Shown here: positions 33,845 through 42,479 of the stretch, piece by piece
How positions within the stretch are numbered: the stretch's first letter is position 1
Layout: each line of letters starts with the position of its first letter
NCBI GenBank assembly: GCA_963728355.1
Contig: CAVSJQ010000002.1
Span: 310,001-374,000, forward strand
DNA: 64,000 bases
Reading direction: 5' to 3'
From: Sva-07 sp963728355
GTDB lineage: Bacteria > Actinomycetota > Acidimicrobiia > Acidimicrobiales > Ilumatobacteraceae
Program-made: the position numbers and the translations under genes
The notes under the pieces: generated by a model
The model's input: the letters and a program-made list of their open reading frames with translations, nothing else
Told to the model about the DNA's origin: nothing
Database searches by the model: none

Positions 33845-34369
33845 GTGAAGTTCAAGAAGGGCGAAACCGTCATCTACCCCCAGCACGGCGCATGCGTGGT
33901 GATGGGGACCAAGAAGATGGAGTTCTTCGGTGAGAAGCAGGATTACCTGATCCTCAAGACGGTCATCAACGAGATGACCCTGAAGGTGCCGATCTCGAGC
34001 ACTGACGAGGTCGGGGTCCGCCCGCCGGTCTCGGCCGACGAGCTCGAGGACCTGGTGGCGGTTCTCGCCAAGCCCGACCCCCGCGTGCCGTCCAACTGGA
34101 GCCGCCGGTTCAAGAACCACCAGGAAAAGCTCAAGAGCGGCGACGTGTACCAGGTCGCCGAAGTCGTACGGAACCTCGCCGCCCGCAACCGCGACGCATC
34201 GCTGTCGGCCGCCGAGCGCACGATGTACGAGCGTGCCCGCGTCAACCTGATCTCCGAGATCTCGCCGGCGCTGAAGGTGTCGGCCGAGGAAGCCGAGGCA
34301 TACCTCGACGACGCCCTCGCGAAGGGCGTGCTCAAGGCCCCCGCCGCCGAGGCCAAGAAGAAGAAGTGA
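33845..34369 (+). CDS. carD: CarD family transcriptional regulator
   Basis: CarD binds the RNAP beta subunit lobe and stabilises open complexes, especially at rRNA promoters. The 174-aa protein has the N-terminal Tudor-like RNAP-interaction domain (FKKGETVIYPQHGACVVMG) and the helical DNA-binding domain with VPSNWSRRFKNHQEKLKSGD and LSAAERTMYERARVNLISEI. It ends with a lysine run. GTG 33845 follows GCGAGG. TAGCCT at 33786-33791 just after the tRNA is a plausible -10. A REP palindrome starts 2 nt after the stop. Confidence 0.95.
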   Translation: MKFKKGETVIYPQHGACVVMGTKKMEFFGEKQDYLILKTVINEMTLKVPISSTDEVGVRPPVSADELEDLVAVLAKPDPRVPSNWSRRFKNHQEKLKSGDVYQVAEVVRNLAARNRDASLSAAERTMYERARVNLISEISPALKVSAEEAEAYLDDALAKGVLKAPAAEAKKKK

Positions 34370-34371
34370 CC

Positions 34372-34402
34372 GTGACGCCAGGGGTCAGACCCCCGGCGTC
34401 AC
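34372..34402 (+). repeat. REP-like palindrome, copy 6
   Basis: Arms GTGACGCC and GGCGTCAC around core GGGGTCAGACCCC, 2 nt after the carD TGA. It also forms the 3' end of the convergent nuclease-family gene, whose stop codon lies in the core. Confidence 0.9.
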
Positions 34403-35140
34403 ACCCCCCGGCAGGCTGAAGCTGACCGTCACCGGAAGGTGATCGGAGATCGCCGCCCACGCAGCGCCGCCTGCCGGGACCGACACGCCGACATCGTTCG
34501 CGCTCACGGGGAGCAGCACGTGATCGAGCAGCTGCACCGGAGCGTCCGCGGGATTCGTCATCGGCGGCACGACGTGTTCGACGCCGGGCAGGACCTCGAT
34601 GATCGACGGATCGCCGGCATCGTTGAAGTCGCCGGCCACGACCGCAGGAGGATCGTCGCCGATGTCGGCGATCAACGCTGCCACTCGGGTCGCTTCGGTG
34701 CGGCGGGAGTCGGCGTCGTCGTGTGGTGACAGGTGCAGGTTGTAGATCATCAGCATCGACCGGTCGGCGCGTCCCACCAGTCCCCACTGGGCGATGCGGC
34801 GACGCCAACTGCGCATCGGCTGGTCGTCGGAGATCTCGGTGTGGCCCACCGCATCGAGGAGGTGCGGCGTCAGGATCGCCATCCCCTCTGCTCGCCACCA
34901 CATCAGCACGGTGTACGGCCGGTGCTTGAGGGACCAGGAATAGCGCATCTGCAGTGCCGTGGCCAGCGATTCGGCCTGGCTCTTGCGGATCTCCTGGACG
35001 ACGACCACGTCCGGTGAACGGTCCCGTATCGCCGAGGCGAGAGCCGAGACGTCGGGCCGGGAAGATCCGTGCACGTTCCACGTGAGCACCGTCCATCCTG
35101 CGGCGCCCTGGCGGGACGGACTCCTTGTCTCCGACGACAT
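34385..35140 (-). CDS. Endonuclease/exonuclease/phosphatase family protein
   Basis: A 251-aa EEP-superfamily protein (DNase I/sphingomyelinase fold). Motifs in order: LTWNVHG, VVVVQEIRKSQ, YNLHLSPHDDADSRRTEATR, VVAGDFNDAGD, LLDHVLLP and the C-terminal AISDHLPVTV, supplying the Mg-binding and catalytic N, E, H and D residues. There is no signal peptide from ATG 35140. The last residues GGVTPGV and the stop are read from REP copy 6, so the original 3' end was altered or lost. It may act on DNA or on phosphate esters. Confidence 0.85.
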   Translation of the reverse strand: MSSETRSPSRQGAAGWTVLTWNVHGSSRPDVSALASAIRDRSPDVVVVQEIRKSQAESLATALQMRYSWSLKHRPYTVLMWWRAEGMAILTPHLLDAVGHTEISDDQPMRSWRRRIAQWGLVGRADRSMLMIYNLHLSPHDDADSRRTEATRVAALIADIGDDPPAVVAGDFNDAGDPSIIEVLPGVEHVVPPMTNPADAPVQLLDHVLLPVSANDVGVSVPAGGAAWAAISDHLPVTVSFSLPGGVTPGV

Positions 35141-35181
35141 GTCGCCGAGTGTCGCACGTCGCCGTGCCAGACTCGGCGACC

Positions 35182-36048
35182 ATGAGCAACGTCGCATTTC
35201 TCGGCCTCGGCGTGATGGGCGCGCCGATGGCGCGCCACCTCGCCCGCACCGGCCATCAGGTCTCCGTCTACAACCGCACGGCCGCCAAGGCCCTGGCGTG
35301 GGTCGCGCTCAACGGCAACCAGGCGGCGCCGACCCCGGAGGAGGCCGCCGCTGGGGCCGACATCGTGGCGCTCTGCGTCGGCAACGACGACGACGTCCGT
35401 GAGGTGGTGCTCGGCCCGAACGGCGCACTGGCGGCGATGTCCTCCGGCTCGATCCTCATCGATCACACCACGGCCTCCGCCGGCCTCGCCCGGGAACTCT
35501 CGGCGGCCTGCGCGGAGCGTGGCGTCGGGTTCGTCGACGCTCCGGTGTCCGGTGGGCAGGCGGGCGCCGAGAACGGTCAACTGACCGTCATGTGCGGTTG
35601 CGACGACGACGAGGTGTTCGAACGTGCCGAGGCGATGATCGACGCCTATGCCAAGTCGTGTGTTCGACTCGGACCCGCCGGCGCCGGCCAACTCACCAAG
35701 ATGGTCAACCAGATCTGCATCGCCGGGCTGCTGCAGGGACTCGCCGAGGGCGTCAACTTCGCGATGCTCGCCGGCCTCGACGTCGACCAGGTCGTCGAGG
35801 TGATCGGCAAGGGCGCGGCGCAGAGCTGGCAGATGGACAACCGTGCCCGCACGATGGCCGCCGACGAATTCGAGTTCGGCTTCGCCGTCGAGTGGATGCG
35901 CAAGGATCTCGGCATCGTCCTCGACGAGGCCGACCGCAACGGCGCCCGGCTGCCGGTCACCGCCCTCGTCGACCAGTTCTACAAGGACGTCGTCGCCCGA
36001 GGCGGCGACCGCTGGGACACGAGCAGCCTCGTCCGCCTGCTCCGCTGA
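35182..36048 (+). CDS. NAD(P)-dependent beta-hydroxyacid dehydrogenase (HIBADH-like)
   Basis: A 288-aa member of the 3-hydroxyisobutyrate/6-phosphogluconate dehydrogenase family. The Rossmann motif is FLGLGVMGAPMARHLARTGH; the substrate-binding signature is DAPVSGGQAGAENGQLTVMCGC, followed by the catalytic lysine in GAGQLTKMVNQI. FGFAVEWMRKDLGIVLDEA and a C-terminal helical dimer domain complete it. The acid substrate is not defined. CAGACT lies 8 nt before the ATG, 41 bp from the divergent gene. Confidence 0.9.
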   Translation: MSNVAFLGLGVMGAPMARHLARTGHQVSVYNRTAAKALAWVALNGNQAAPTPEEAAAGADIVALCVGNDDDVREVVLGPNGALAAMSSGSILIDHTTASAGLARELSAACAERGVGFVDAPVSGGQAGAENGQLTVMCGCDDDEVFERAEAMIDAYAKSCVRLGPAGAGQLTKMVNQICIAGLLQGLAEGVNFAMLAGLDVDQVVEVIGKGAAQSWQMDNRARTMAADEFEFGFAVEWMRKDLGIVLDEADRNGARLPVTALVDQFYKDVVARGGDRWDTSSLVRLLR

Positions 36049-36052
36049 ACGC

Positions 36053-36511
36053 TCAGTCCGGCCGGGAGAAGTGTTCCTGGGCGAATTCGTACACGCCCTG
36101 GTCGTGGGAGAACTCGACGGTGTTGCCGTCGGGATCGCGGACCATGCAGATGTAGCCGATCGGGTACGGCAGCTGCATCGGGGGAGTCGCCAGCCAGCCA
36201 CCCTCCTCGGCGATTGCGGCGATCTCGTCGATGTCACGGCGTTCGGCGACCTCGAATCCCAGGTGCGCGAACGATCCCAGCGGCGTGGGTTTCGCGTTCT
36301 CGTCGGGCTCGTGGCCGGGAAGGAACTGGGCGAACACGAGGATGAACGGCGTGTCGGGCGCATCGGGGTGGCCGAGCCAGGCGCCGTATCCGTGTTCGTC
36401 CTCGCGCTTCACCAGCAGCTGCAGCGGCGTGTACGTCGTGTACCAGTCGATCATCGCATCGATGTCCGTCACCGACAGCGCCAGATGGGTCCAGCGGGGA
36501 AGTCCTGCCAC
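36053..36511 (-). CDS. VOC-family (glyoxalase/dioxygenase-like) protein
   Basis: A 152-aa vicinal-oxygen-chelate protein with two beta-alpha-beta3 modules. THLALSVTDIDAMIDWYTTY supplies the first metal histidine, GSFAHLGFEVAERRDIDEIA the second module start, and ICMVRDPDGNTVEFSHDQG the terminal glutamate. Starting at GTG 36511 is supported by TAGGTT exactly 7 nt upstream on the minus strand. The gene ends 5 bp after the convergent dehydrogenase stop. Specific activity unknown. Confidence 0.85.
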   Translation of the reverse strand: MAGLPRWTHLALSVTDIDAMIDWYTTYTPLQLLVKREDEHGYGAWLGHPDAPDTPFILVFAQFLPGHEPDENAKPTPLGSFAHLGFEVAERRDIDEIAAIAEEGGWLATPPMQLPYPIGYICMVRDPDGNTVEFSHDQGVYEFAQEHFSRPD

Positions 36512-36518
36512 GTCGCCG

Positions 36519-36524
36519 AACCTA
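36519..36524 (-). promoter_or_regulatory. Candidate -10 box TAGGTT (minus strand)
   Basis: Seven nt upstream of GTG 36511, matching the leaderless pattern. Confidence 0.5.
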
Positions 36525-36573
36525 CCCCGGACCGGGTCGTCGCGTTCAGCTCCGAGCGCCGCCGCCCACCCCG

Positions 36574-36617
36574 AGCGATGAGCGAAAAGCCCGCATTTGG
36601 GCGGTTGGCTCATCGCT
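36574..36617. repeat. 44-nt palindromic repeat family 2, copy 1
   Basis: Perfect 10-bp arms AGCGATGAGC and GCTCATCGCT enclose an inner GCCC/GGGC stem with loop GCATTT; GAAAA faces GGTTG as an internal loop. It sits in the 189-bp gap between the VOC and aminotransferase genes. Confidence 0.85.
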
Positions 36618-36634
36618 GGCGGGGCCGGCTCCCG

Positions 36635-36678
36635 AGTGGTGAGCGAGAAGCCGGGATTTGGGCGGTTGGCTCATCGGT
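36635..36678. repeat. 44-nt palindromic repeat family 2, copy 2
   Basis: Direct tandem neighbour of copy 1, with start points 61 bp apart. It shares GAAGCC, GGATTTGGGCGGTTGGC and TCATCGG; the left outer arm has diverged (AGTGGTGAGC). Confidence 0.82.
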
Positions 36679-36700
36679 GTGGGGGCGCTGAACGGTGCGG

Positions 36701-37912
36701 TCAGCGCAGCGCGGTGGCGAGGGCGTCGACGATGCGGTCGACCTGTGCGTCGGTGGTGACGAACGGCGGGCAGAACGTCACGGTCTCGGTGCCGATCGCC
36801 CGTGTGATCACGCCGAGTTCGAGCATGCGATCGCGTACCGTCATCGCATTCTGGTCGGGCCGCATCGCTGCGCCGAAGATCGCGACCTCCCCACGGAGTT
36901 GCTGGAAGGCACCGTCGGATTCCAACGCCCGCAGTCCCGACTCGAGGCGCGCCCCCATCGTCGTTCCGGCGGCGATCAGCCCCTCGCGTTCGATGATGTC
37001 GATGTTGGCCAGCGCAGCGGCACAGGCGGCCGGATGCCCCGAGTACGTGTAGCCGTGGCGCAGGATGAAGTCCGGGTCGGCCTCCAGTGCATCGCGCACG
37101 GCAGGCCCCACGATCACGCCACCGAGCGGCTGATAGCCCGACGTGACGCCCTTGGCGAACGTGGTCAGATCCGGCGTGACGCCGTAGTGCTCGGCCGCGA
37201 ACCAGGTTCCCATCCGTCCGAAGCCGGTGATCACCTCGTCGAAGATCAGGAGCGCGCCGTGCTGGTCGCACAGGCGTCGTGTCTCGGCGAGGTAGCCGTC
37301 GACCGGCGGGAACACGCCCGCCGCACCCTGTACCGGCTCGGTGATCACCGCAGCGAGCCGGTCGGCGTGCTCGGCCATCAGGACCGACAGCGCTTCGATG
37401 TCGTCGCTCGGCACCTGGACGACGTCCGCGAGCAGCTCGCCGTAGCCGATGCGGTTGAGGGCGATTCCTTGCGCGCTGGTGCCCCCGTAGTTCGTGCCGT
37501 GGTAGCCGCGGACACGCGAGATGATCAGTTGGCGCTCGGGGTGACCCGCCTGCACGTGGCTGAGCCGGGCGAGCTTCATCGCCGAGTCGACCGCCTCGGA
37601 ACCGGATCCGGCGAAGAACACGCGGGCGTCGGGGATGGGTGTCAGCGTGGCGATCCGGTCGGCCAGTGCATCGGCCGGGGCGTTCGTGAACGGGTCGAAA
37701 CACGAGTAGGCCTCGATCGTCGAGATCTGGGCTGCGACGGCGTCGGCGATCTCCCGCCGGCCGTGGCCGACCTGGCAGTACCACAGGCTCGCCATGGCAT
37801 CGACGAGTTCCCTGCCGTCGGCGTCCCACAGCAGCGCACCCTCGCCGCGTGCGATCGTGACGAACTGTTCCCGGGTGGGTTTCGCGAACGGGTGGAGGAA
37901 GGCGCCGGGCAT
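36701..37912 (-). CDS. Class III PLP-dependent aminotransferase
   Basis: A 403-aa fold-type I enzyme. It shows MASLWYCQVGHGRREIADAV, the PLP phosphate-binding region FFAGSGSEAVDSAMKLAR, YHGTNYGGTSAQG, ITEPVQGAAGVFPP, LLIFDEVITGFGRMGTWF with the cofactor aspartate, and the Schiff-base lysine in LTTFAKGVTSGYQPLGG. The pattern fits beta-alanine/taurine/omega-amino acid:pyruvate aminotransferases better than BioA. CAGAAT lies 6 nt upstream of the ATG. It is divergent from the GH3 gene. Confidence 0.92.
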   Translation of the reverse strand: MPGAFLHPFAKPTREQFVTIARGEGALLWDADGRELVDAMASLWYCQVGHGRREIADAVAAQISTIEAYSCFDPFTNAPADALADRIATLTPIPDARVFFAGSGSEAVDSAMKLARLSHVQAGHPERQLIISRVRGYHGTNYGGTSAQGIALNRIGYGELLADVVQVPSDDIEALSVLMAEHADRLAAVITEPVQGAAGVFPPVDGYLAETRRLCDQHGALLIFDEVITGFGRMGTWFAAEHYGVTPDLTTFAKGVTSGYQPLGGVIVGPAVRDALEADPDFILRHGYTYSGHPAACAAALANIDIIEREGLIAAGTTMGARLESGLRALESDGAFQQLRGEVAIFGAAMRPDQNAMTVRDRMLELGVITRAIGTETVTFCPPFVTTDAQVDRIVDALATALR

Positions 37913-37991
37913 GTCCGCATTCTGTCAGCCGTCGCCGGCCGTGCCCGTTCCCGAACGTCCGGCGCGAGGTTGCTTGTGGCATGGTCTCCGC

Positions 37992-40139
37992 ATGACCACA
38001 CCGTTCGAAGCGGCGGCCATCCGGGTCCGCGCCGGCAGTGACCACCACGCCGAGGCTGCCGCCCTGGTCGGACAGATGACGCTCGACGAACGGGTCGGCT
38101 GCCTCGATGGCGACACGCCGTTCTGGCCTGGCCTGTTCGACATGACCGCCGGCGGCTACTACCGCCATCCCTGGCCCGCCGCCCGCGTCGATCGGCTCGG
38201 GATCCCGGGGATCGACTTCGCGGACGGGCCCCGAGGCTGCGTCGTCGGCGACGCCACCGCCTTCCCGGTGAGCATGGCTCGCGGCGCCGGCTTCGATCCC
38301 GGCCTCGAAGCGCGTGTCGGCGAGGCGATCGGCGCCGAACTCCGTGCGAGTGGCGCCACGTTCACGGGGGCCGTGTGCATGAACCTGCTGCGCCACCCGG
38401 CGTGGGGACGGGCGCAGGAGACGTACGGCGAGGACCCGCACCACGTCGGCGTGATGGCGTCGGCGTTCGCTGCGGGTCTGCAACGGCACGTGATGGCATG
38501 CATGAAGCACTTTGCGCTGAACTCGATGGAGAACGCCCGCTGCACCGTCGACGTCACGGTCGACGAACGGGCGCTGCACGAGGTGTACCTGCCGCACTTC
38601 GAGCGGGTGGCCGCATCGGGCGTCGCCTCGGTGATGAGCGCCTACAACTCGGTGAACGGCGAATGGTGCGGCCAGCACGAGCACCTCCTGAACGACATCC
38701 TGCGCAACGAGTGGGGATGGGACGGCGTCGTCGTCTCGGACTTCATCTTCGGTCTGCGCGATCCGGTCGGGTCACTCATCGCCGGCCTCGACATCGAGAT
38801 GCCGTTCCGCCAGCAGCGCGCCATGGCGCTCGGTGGAGCGATCGAGCGTGGCGAACTTGCCGTGGCCGACGTCGACCGGTCGGTCGAACGGATCGTGGCG
38901 ACACTCCTGCGCTTCCACGCCGTGTTCGAGCAGCGTCCGAACGTCGACGTGATCGGTGGCGACGATCACCGCGCCCTCGCCCGCGAGGTGGCGGTCGCGT
39001 CGACGGCGATGTTGCGCAACGAACGCTCGATGCTTCCGCTCGATGCGTCGGCGATCGGTCGAATTGCGGTCCTCGGGCGCTTGGCGGCGGTGCGTAACCT
39101 CGGCGATGGGGGCTCGAGCGACGTTCGCTCGTCGCAGATCGTGACGGCGCTGGACGGTCTGCGTTCCCGTTTCGGCCGCGACCGCGTGGACCATTCCGAC
39201 GACGACGCATCCATCGCCGCCGGCGCCGACGTGGCCGTGGTCGTCGTCGGCCACACGAAGGCCGACGAGGGCGAATGCATCGAGGCGGCCGGCATCGACG
39301 TACTGGCGCGCACGATCTTCCCGCCGATGGATCACCCGACCCTGGGCACGCAGGTCGATTGGACACCACCGCCCGGGCCGGCTCGTCCGCCGGCGCCACC
39401 CGACGAAGGCGCCGAGGATCGCATGGCGGCGGGCGGCGACCGGACGTCACTGCGATTGTCCAATGCCGACGAGGCGCTGATCGCGGCGGCGGTCGAGGTG
39501 AACGACACCGTGGTCGTCGTCGTCGTAGGTGGGTCAGCGGTCGTCATGCCGTGGGCCGAGACCGTGCAGGCGGTGCTGATGACCTGGTACTCGGGTGTGG
39601 AGGGCGGTTCCGCCTTGGCCGACGTGCTCGCCGGCGACGTGGAACCGACCGGTCGACTTCCCTTCGCCGTGCCGACCGACGCATCGCATCTGCCCCACTT
39701 CGATCGGGACGCCACCGAGATCGTCTACGACCTCTTCCACGGTCAGTGGAAGCTCGACCGCGACGGTCACGCCGCCCACTTCCCGTTCGGGTGGGGTCTC
39801 GGCTGGGGCGCCGTCGACGTGGTCGGCGCCGAGCTGTCCGACGAGACGACGCTCGTGGTCACGGTGCACAATCCCGGCACGCGTCCGCTGCGCCCGGTGG
39901 TGTTCGCCCACGCCGGCGTGCAGCACAGCCGATGGGAGCGTCCGCGACGTCGTCTCGTCGGCTTCGCCCGCACCGACGTCGACCCAGGAGCCACCGTCGA
40001 GGTCGAGATCGACGTCGACTGGTCAATGCTCGACGTGCGCATCGGAGGCGAATGGGTCACCGAACACGGCGACTACCTGATCGACATCGGGCGCCACGCC
40101 GGCGATTCCGGGGCGATCGCCGTCGTCGTGCAGCGGTAG
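37992..40139 (+). CDS. Glycoside hydrolase family 3 protein
   Basis: A 715-aa beta-glucosidase-like enzyme without a signal peptide, so probably cytoplasmic. The N-terminal TIM-barrel domain includes LVGQMTLDERVGCLDG, IDFADGPRGC, AWGRAQETYGEDP and CMKHFALNSMENAR. The nucleophile is D250 in GVVVSDFIFG. The C-terminal alpha/beta sandwich starts with AMLRNERSMLPLD and ends at GRLPFAVP; a fibronectin-III-like domain follows from about residue 600. A Pro-rich insertion (about 445-480) is unusual. Natural substrate unknown. Confidence 0.93.
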   Translation: MTTPFEAAAIRVRAGSDHHAEAAALVGQMTLDERVGCLDGDTPFWPGLFDMTAGGYYRHPWPAARVDRLGIPGIDFADGPRGCVVGDATAFPVSMARGAGFDPGLEARVGEAIGAELRASGATFTGAVCMNLLRHPAWGRAQETYGEDPHHVGVMASAFAAGLQRHVMACMKHFALNSMENARCTVDVTVDERALHEVYLPHFERVAASGVASVMSAYNSVNGEWCGQHEHLLNDILRNEWGWDGVVVSDFIFGLRDPVGSLIAGLDIEMPFRQQRAMALGGAIERGELAVADVDRSVERIVATLLRFHAVFEQRPNVDVIGGDDHRALAREVAVASTAMLRNERSMLPLDASAIGRIAVLGRLAAVRNLGDGGSSDVRSSQIVTALDGLRSRFGRDRVDHSDDDASIAAGADVAVVVVGHTKADEGECIEAAGIDVLARTIFPPMDHPTLGTQVDWTPPPGPARPPAPPDEGAEDRMAAGGDRTSLRLSNADEALIAAAVEVNDTVVVVVVGGSAVVMPWAETVQAVLMTWYSGVEGGSALADVLAGDVEPTGRLPFAVPTDASHLPHFDRDATEIVYDLFHGQWKLDRDGHAAHFPFGWGLGWGAVDVVGAELSDETTLVVTVHNPGTRPLRPVVFAHAGVQHSRWERPRRRLVGFARTDVDPGATVEVEIDVDWSMLDVRIGGEWVTEHGDYLIDIGRHAGDSGAIAVVVQR

Positions 40140-40142
40140 CCT
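40137..40142 (+). promoter_or_regulatory. Candidate -10 box TAGCCT for the leaderless FKBP gene
   Basis: It overlaps the GH3 stop codon and ends 8 nt before ATG 40151. Confidence 0.45.
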
Positions 40143-40150
40143 CGACGTCC

Positions 40151-40519
40151 ATGCGCAAGCCCGAAGTCACCATTCCCGAAGGAACACCTCCGTCGAAGCT
40201 GGTGATCGAAGACGAGACGATCGGCGACGGCGACGAAGCCGTGTCCGGTCAGGACGTCACCGTGCACTACGTCGGCGTGTCATGGTCGACCGGTGAGCAG
40301 TTCGACGCCTCGTGGGACCGCATGGAACCGTTCCGGTTCGGGCTCGGCCGGCGCCAGGTGATCCAGGGCTGGGACGACGGTGTGCAGGGCATGAAGGTCG
40401 GTGGCCGCCGCCGCCTCACCATCCCGCCCCACATGGGCTACGGGGCGGCCGGCGCCGGCGGCGTGATCGCACCCAACGAGACACTCGTCTTCGTGGTCGA
40501 TCTGCTCGCCGTCGGCTGA
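40151..40519 (+). CDS. FKBP-type peptidyl-prolyl cis-trans isomerase
   Basis: A 122-aa single-domain FKBP. The core is complete: VTVHYVGVSWSTGEQFDASW, FRFGLGRRQVIQGWDDGVQGMKVGGRRRLTIPPHMGYG (split here by its strands) and NETLVFVVDLL. It is cytoplasmic since no signal peptide is present. It catalyses proline isomerisation during folding. Confidence 0.93.
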   Translation: MRKPEVTIPEGTPPSKLVIEDETIGDGDEAVSGQDVTVHYVGVSWSTGEQFDASWDRMEPFRFGLGRRQVIQGWDDGVQGMKVGGRRRLTIPPHMGYGAAGAGGVIAPNETLVFVVDLLAVG

Positions 40520-40560
40520 TCGGCGGCCACGTCGCAGCGCCCGGGGAGCCCGACACGTCC

Positions 40561-41706
40561 ATGCAGCACGACCACACGCACGACCACGACCACCAACGGC
40601 CCGCAGCGCCCTCCGCGACGTCCGAGCCGTCACCGCCGCGTCCTCCCAAGCAGGAGCAGGAGGATGCGGGCACCGACGTCACCGAGGTCGCTCCCGGCGT
40701 CGTGCGGACCCAGCTGCCGATCAGCATGCCGGGCCTCGGTCATGTCAACTGCTACGTGTTGGAGGACGAGCGCGGCATCGCCGTGGTCGATCCCGGGTTG
40801 CCGGGCGACGATTCGTGGAACGATCTCGTCGATCGGCTCGGTCGTGCCGGCCACGTCGTCGACGACGTCCACACCGTCGTGGTCACGCACTCGCACCCGG
40901 ACCACTTCGGCGGGGCCATGCGGCTGCACCACGAGTCAGGCGCCGACATCGTCACCCACGAATCGTTCCGCACGCTGTTCGACCGGGCCGAGGCCGACGA
41001 TCACGAGGATTCCGAGTCGCTCGACGTCAACGCTGCCGACGACCGGCTCGCCGCGATGGAGCGCTGGTTCGCGAAGCCCTCGCCTTGGGGTGGACGGCGG
41101 GCGGGGCCCTCGCCGGAGTTCCTCGAACGACTCCGCAGCCAGGGTCCATCGGCGGGTTCGGTGTTCGCCACGCCACGGCCCACGATGCCGCTCGTCGACG
41201 GACAGACGATCAAGCTCGCCCGGCGGGAATGGGTGGCGATGCACACACCCGGCCACACCTACGACCACCTGTGCCTGTACGACCCCGAGTTCGGCGTCGT
41301 GCTCACCGGCGATCACGTGCTGCCGTCGATCACGCCGCACATCAGCGGCCTGACGCCCAACAGCGATCCGCTGGCGCTCTTCTTCGAGTCGCTGCGGCGG
41401 ATGGCCGACATCGGCGAGGTGTCGATCGCGCTGCCGGCGCACGGTCATCCCTTCTCCGATCTTGCTGGGCGCGCCGCGCACATCATCGAGCACCACGAGG
41501 AACGCCTCGACATCATCCGCCACGCAACGCACGACCTCCCCGACGGCACCGTGGAGCAGTTCATGCGCGTCCTGTTCAAGGAGCGCTCGTGGGGCGAGAT
41601 GGCCGAGAGCGAGACGTACGCCCACCTCGAGCACCTCCGCGAACTCGGCGAGCTGACACGCCACGACGTCGCCGGCTACGCCCGGTACTCGCCCGCTGAC
41701 GGCTGA
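40561..41706 (+). CDS. Metallo-beta-lactamase fold hydrolase
   Basis: A 381-aa MBL-fold enzyme. A His/Asp-rich N-terminus (MQHDHTHDHDHQ) may bind metal. The catalytic motif is T-H110-S-H112-P-D114-H115, with further ligands in MHTPGHTYDHLCLYD, VVLTGDHVLP and ALPAHGHPFSDLAGRA. A C-terminal helical domain (about 300-381) resembles the LACTB2/glyoxalase II-like group. GGGGAG lies about 12 nt upstream. The preceding FKBP gene is co-directional, 41 bp away. Confidence 0.9.
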   Translation: MQHDHTHDHDHQRPAAPSATSEPSPPRPPKQEQEDAGTDVTEVAPGVVRTQLPISMPGLGHVNCYVLEDERGIAVVDPGLPGDDSWNDLVDRLGRAGHVVDDVHTVVVTHSHPDHFGGAMRLHHESGADIVTHESFRTLFDRAEADDHEDSESLDVNAADDRLAAMERWFAKPSPWGGRRAGPSPEFLERLRSQGPSAGSVFATPRPTMPLVDGQTIKLARREWVAMHTPGHTYDHLCLYDPEFGVVLTGDHVLPSITPHISGLTPNSDPLALFFESLRRMADIGEVSIALPAHGHPFSDLAGRAAHIIEHHEERLDIIRHATHDLPDGTVEQFMRVLFKERSWGEMAESETYAHLEHLRELGELTRHDVAGYARYSPADG

Positions 41707-41803
41707 CCGTCCGGGCCGACGGCTGACGTCCGGTCGCGACGACGCGGTCCAAGGGGAGTTCGCCCCTATCCGCGGGAGCGGCGCTGCAGCACAGTGGCTG
41801 CAG

Positions 41804-42472
41804 GTGGACGCGACCATGGACCCGAACACTTCTGCGCTCCGATCCGCCACGCCGTTGCGCGTCGTGCTCACCGGAGGCCCCGGTGGCGGCAAGACGACCG
41901 CCGCCGACCTGTTCCGGCGCGAGATCGGCGACCGCGTGATCGTGGTGCCCGAAGCGGCGACACTGTTGTTCACCGGCGGATTTCCCCGTCCGGTGCAAGC
42001 AGATGCCCAACGGAGTGCTCAGAGTGCGATCTACCAGGTCCAACGCGGCCTGGAGGACATCCAGGCCGCGCAGTATCCCGACCGGGTCCTGCTCTGCGAC
42101 CGAGGGACGGTCGACGGCGGGGCCTACTGGCCCGACGGGGCGGACGACTTCTACGACACGGTCGGTTCGTCGCACGCCGACGAACTCGGCCGTTACGACG
42201 CCGTGTTGTTCTTCGAGACGGCTGCGCTCGGTCATCACGGCTTCGAGAGCGAGAACCGGTACCGCACCGAGTCGCAACGGCAGGCCATCGAACTCGACGG
42301 TCGACTCCGCGCGCTGTGGAGCCCGCATCCGCACTTCACCGTCGTGCCGCACACTGCGTCGTTCTTCCGCAAAATGACGATCGGCCTCGGTCTCCTGGAG
42401 AGCCTCCTCGCTCAGATGCCGTCCGCCGACCAAGACGACGTGGAAGATCTCGCGCAGGAACCCGCCCGCTGA
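41804..42472 (+). CDS. AAA_28-type P-loop NTPase/kinase-like protein
   Basis: A 222-aa protein with Walker A in VVLTGGPGGGKTTAADLF and a kinase-like LLCDRGTVDGGAYWP segment, then RYRTESQRQAIELDGRL. The layout matches the AAA_28 (Ttd14/NadR-kinase-like) family seen in many bacteria, whose role is poorly defined. GTG 41804 and ATG 41816 are both possible starts. An AGGGG/CCCCT hairpin lies upstream near 41752-41767. No operon partner is evident. Confidence 0.8.
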   Translation: MDATMDPNTSALRSATPLRVVLTGGPGGGKTTAADLFRREIGDRVIVVPEAATLLFTGGFPRPVQADAQRSAQSAIYQVQRGLEDIQAAQYPDRVLLCDRGTVDGGAYWPDGADDFYDTVGSSHADELGRYDAVLFFETAALGHHGFESENRYRTESQRQAIELDGRLRALWSPHPHFTVVPHTASFFRKMTIGLGLLESLLAQMPSADQDDVEDLAQEPAR

Positions 42473-42479
42473 GCGCCAG

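Noticed and set aside
36546..38684. 712-codon minus-strand frame around the aminotransferase
   Set aside because: It is out of frame with the clearly recognisable aminotransferase and antisense to the GH3 gene.
41752..41767. AGGGG/CCCCT hairpin before the P-loop NTPase gene as a riboswitch
   Set aside because: Too short and without any recognisable conserved core; kept only as a remark under that gene.
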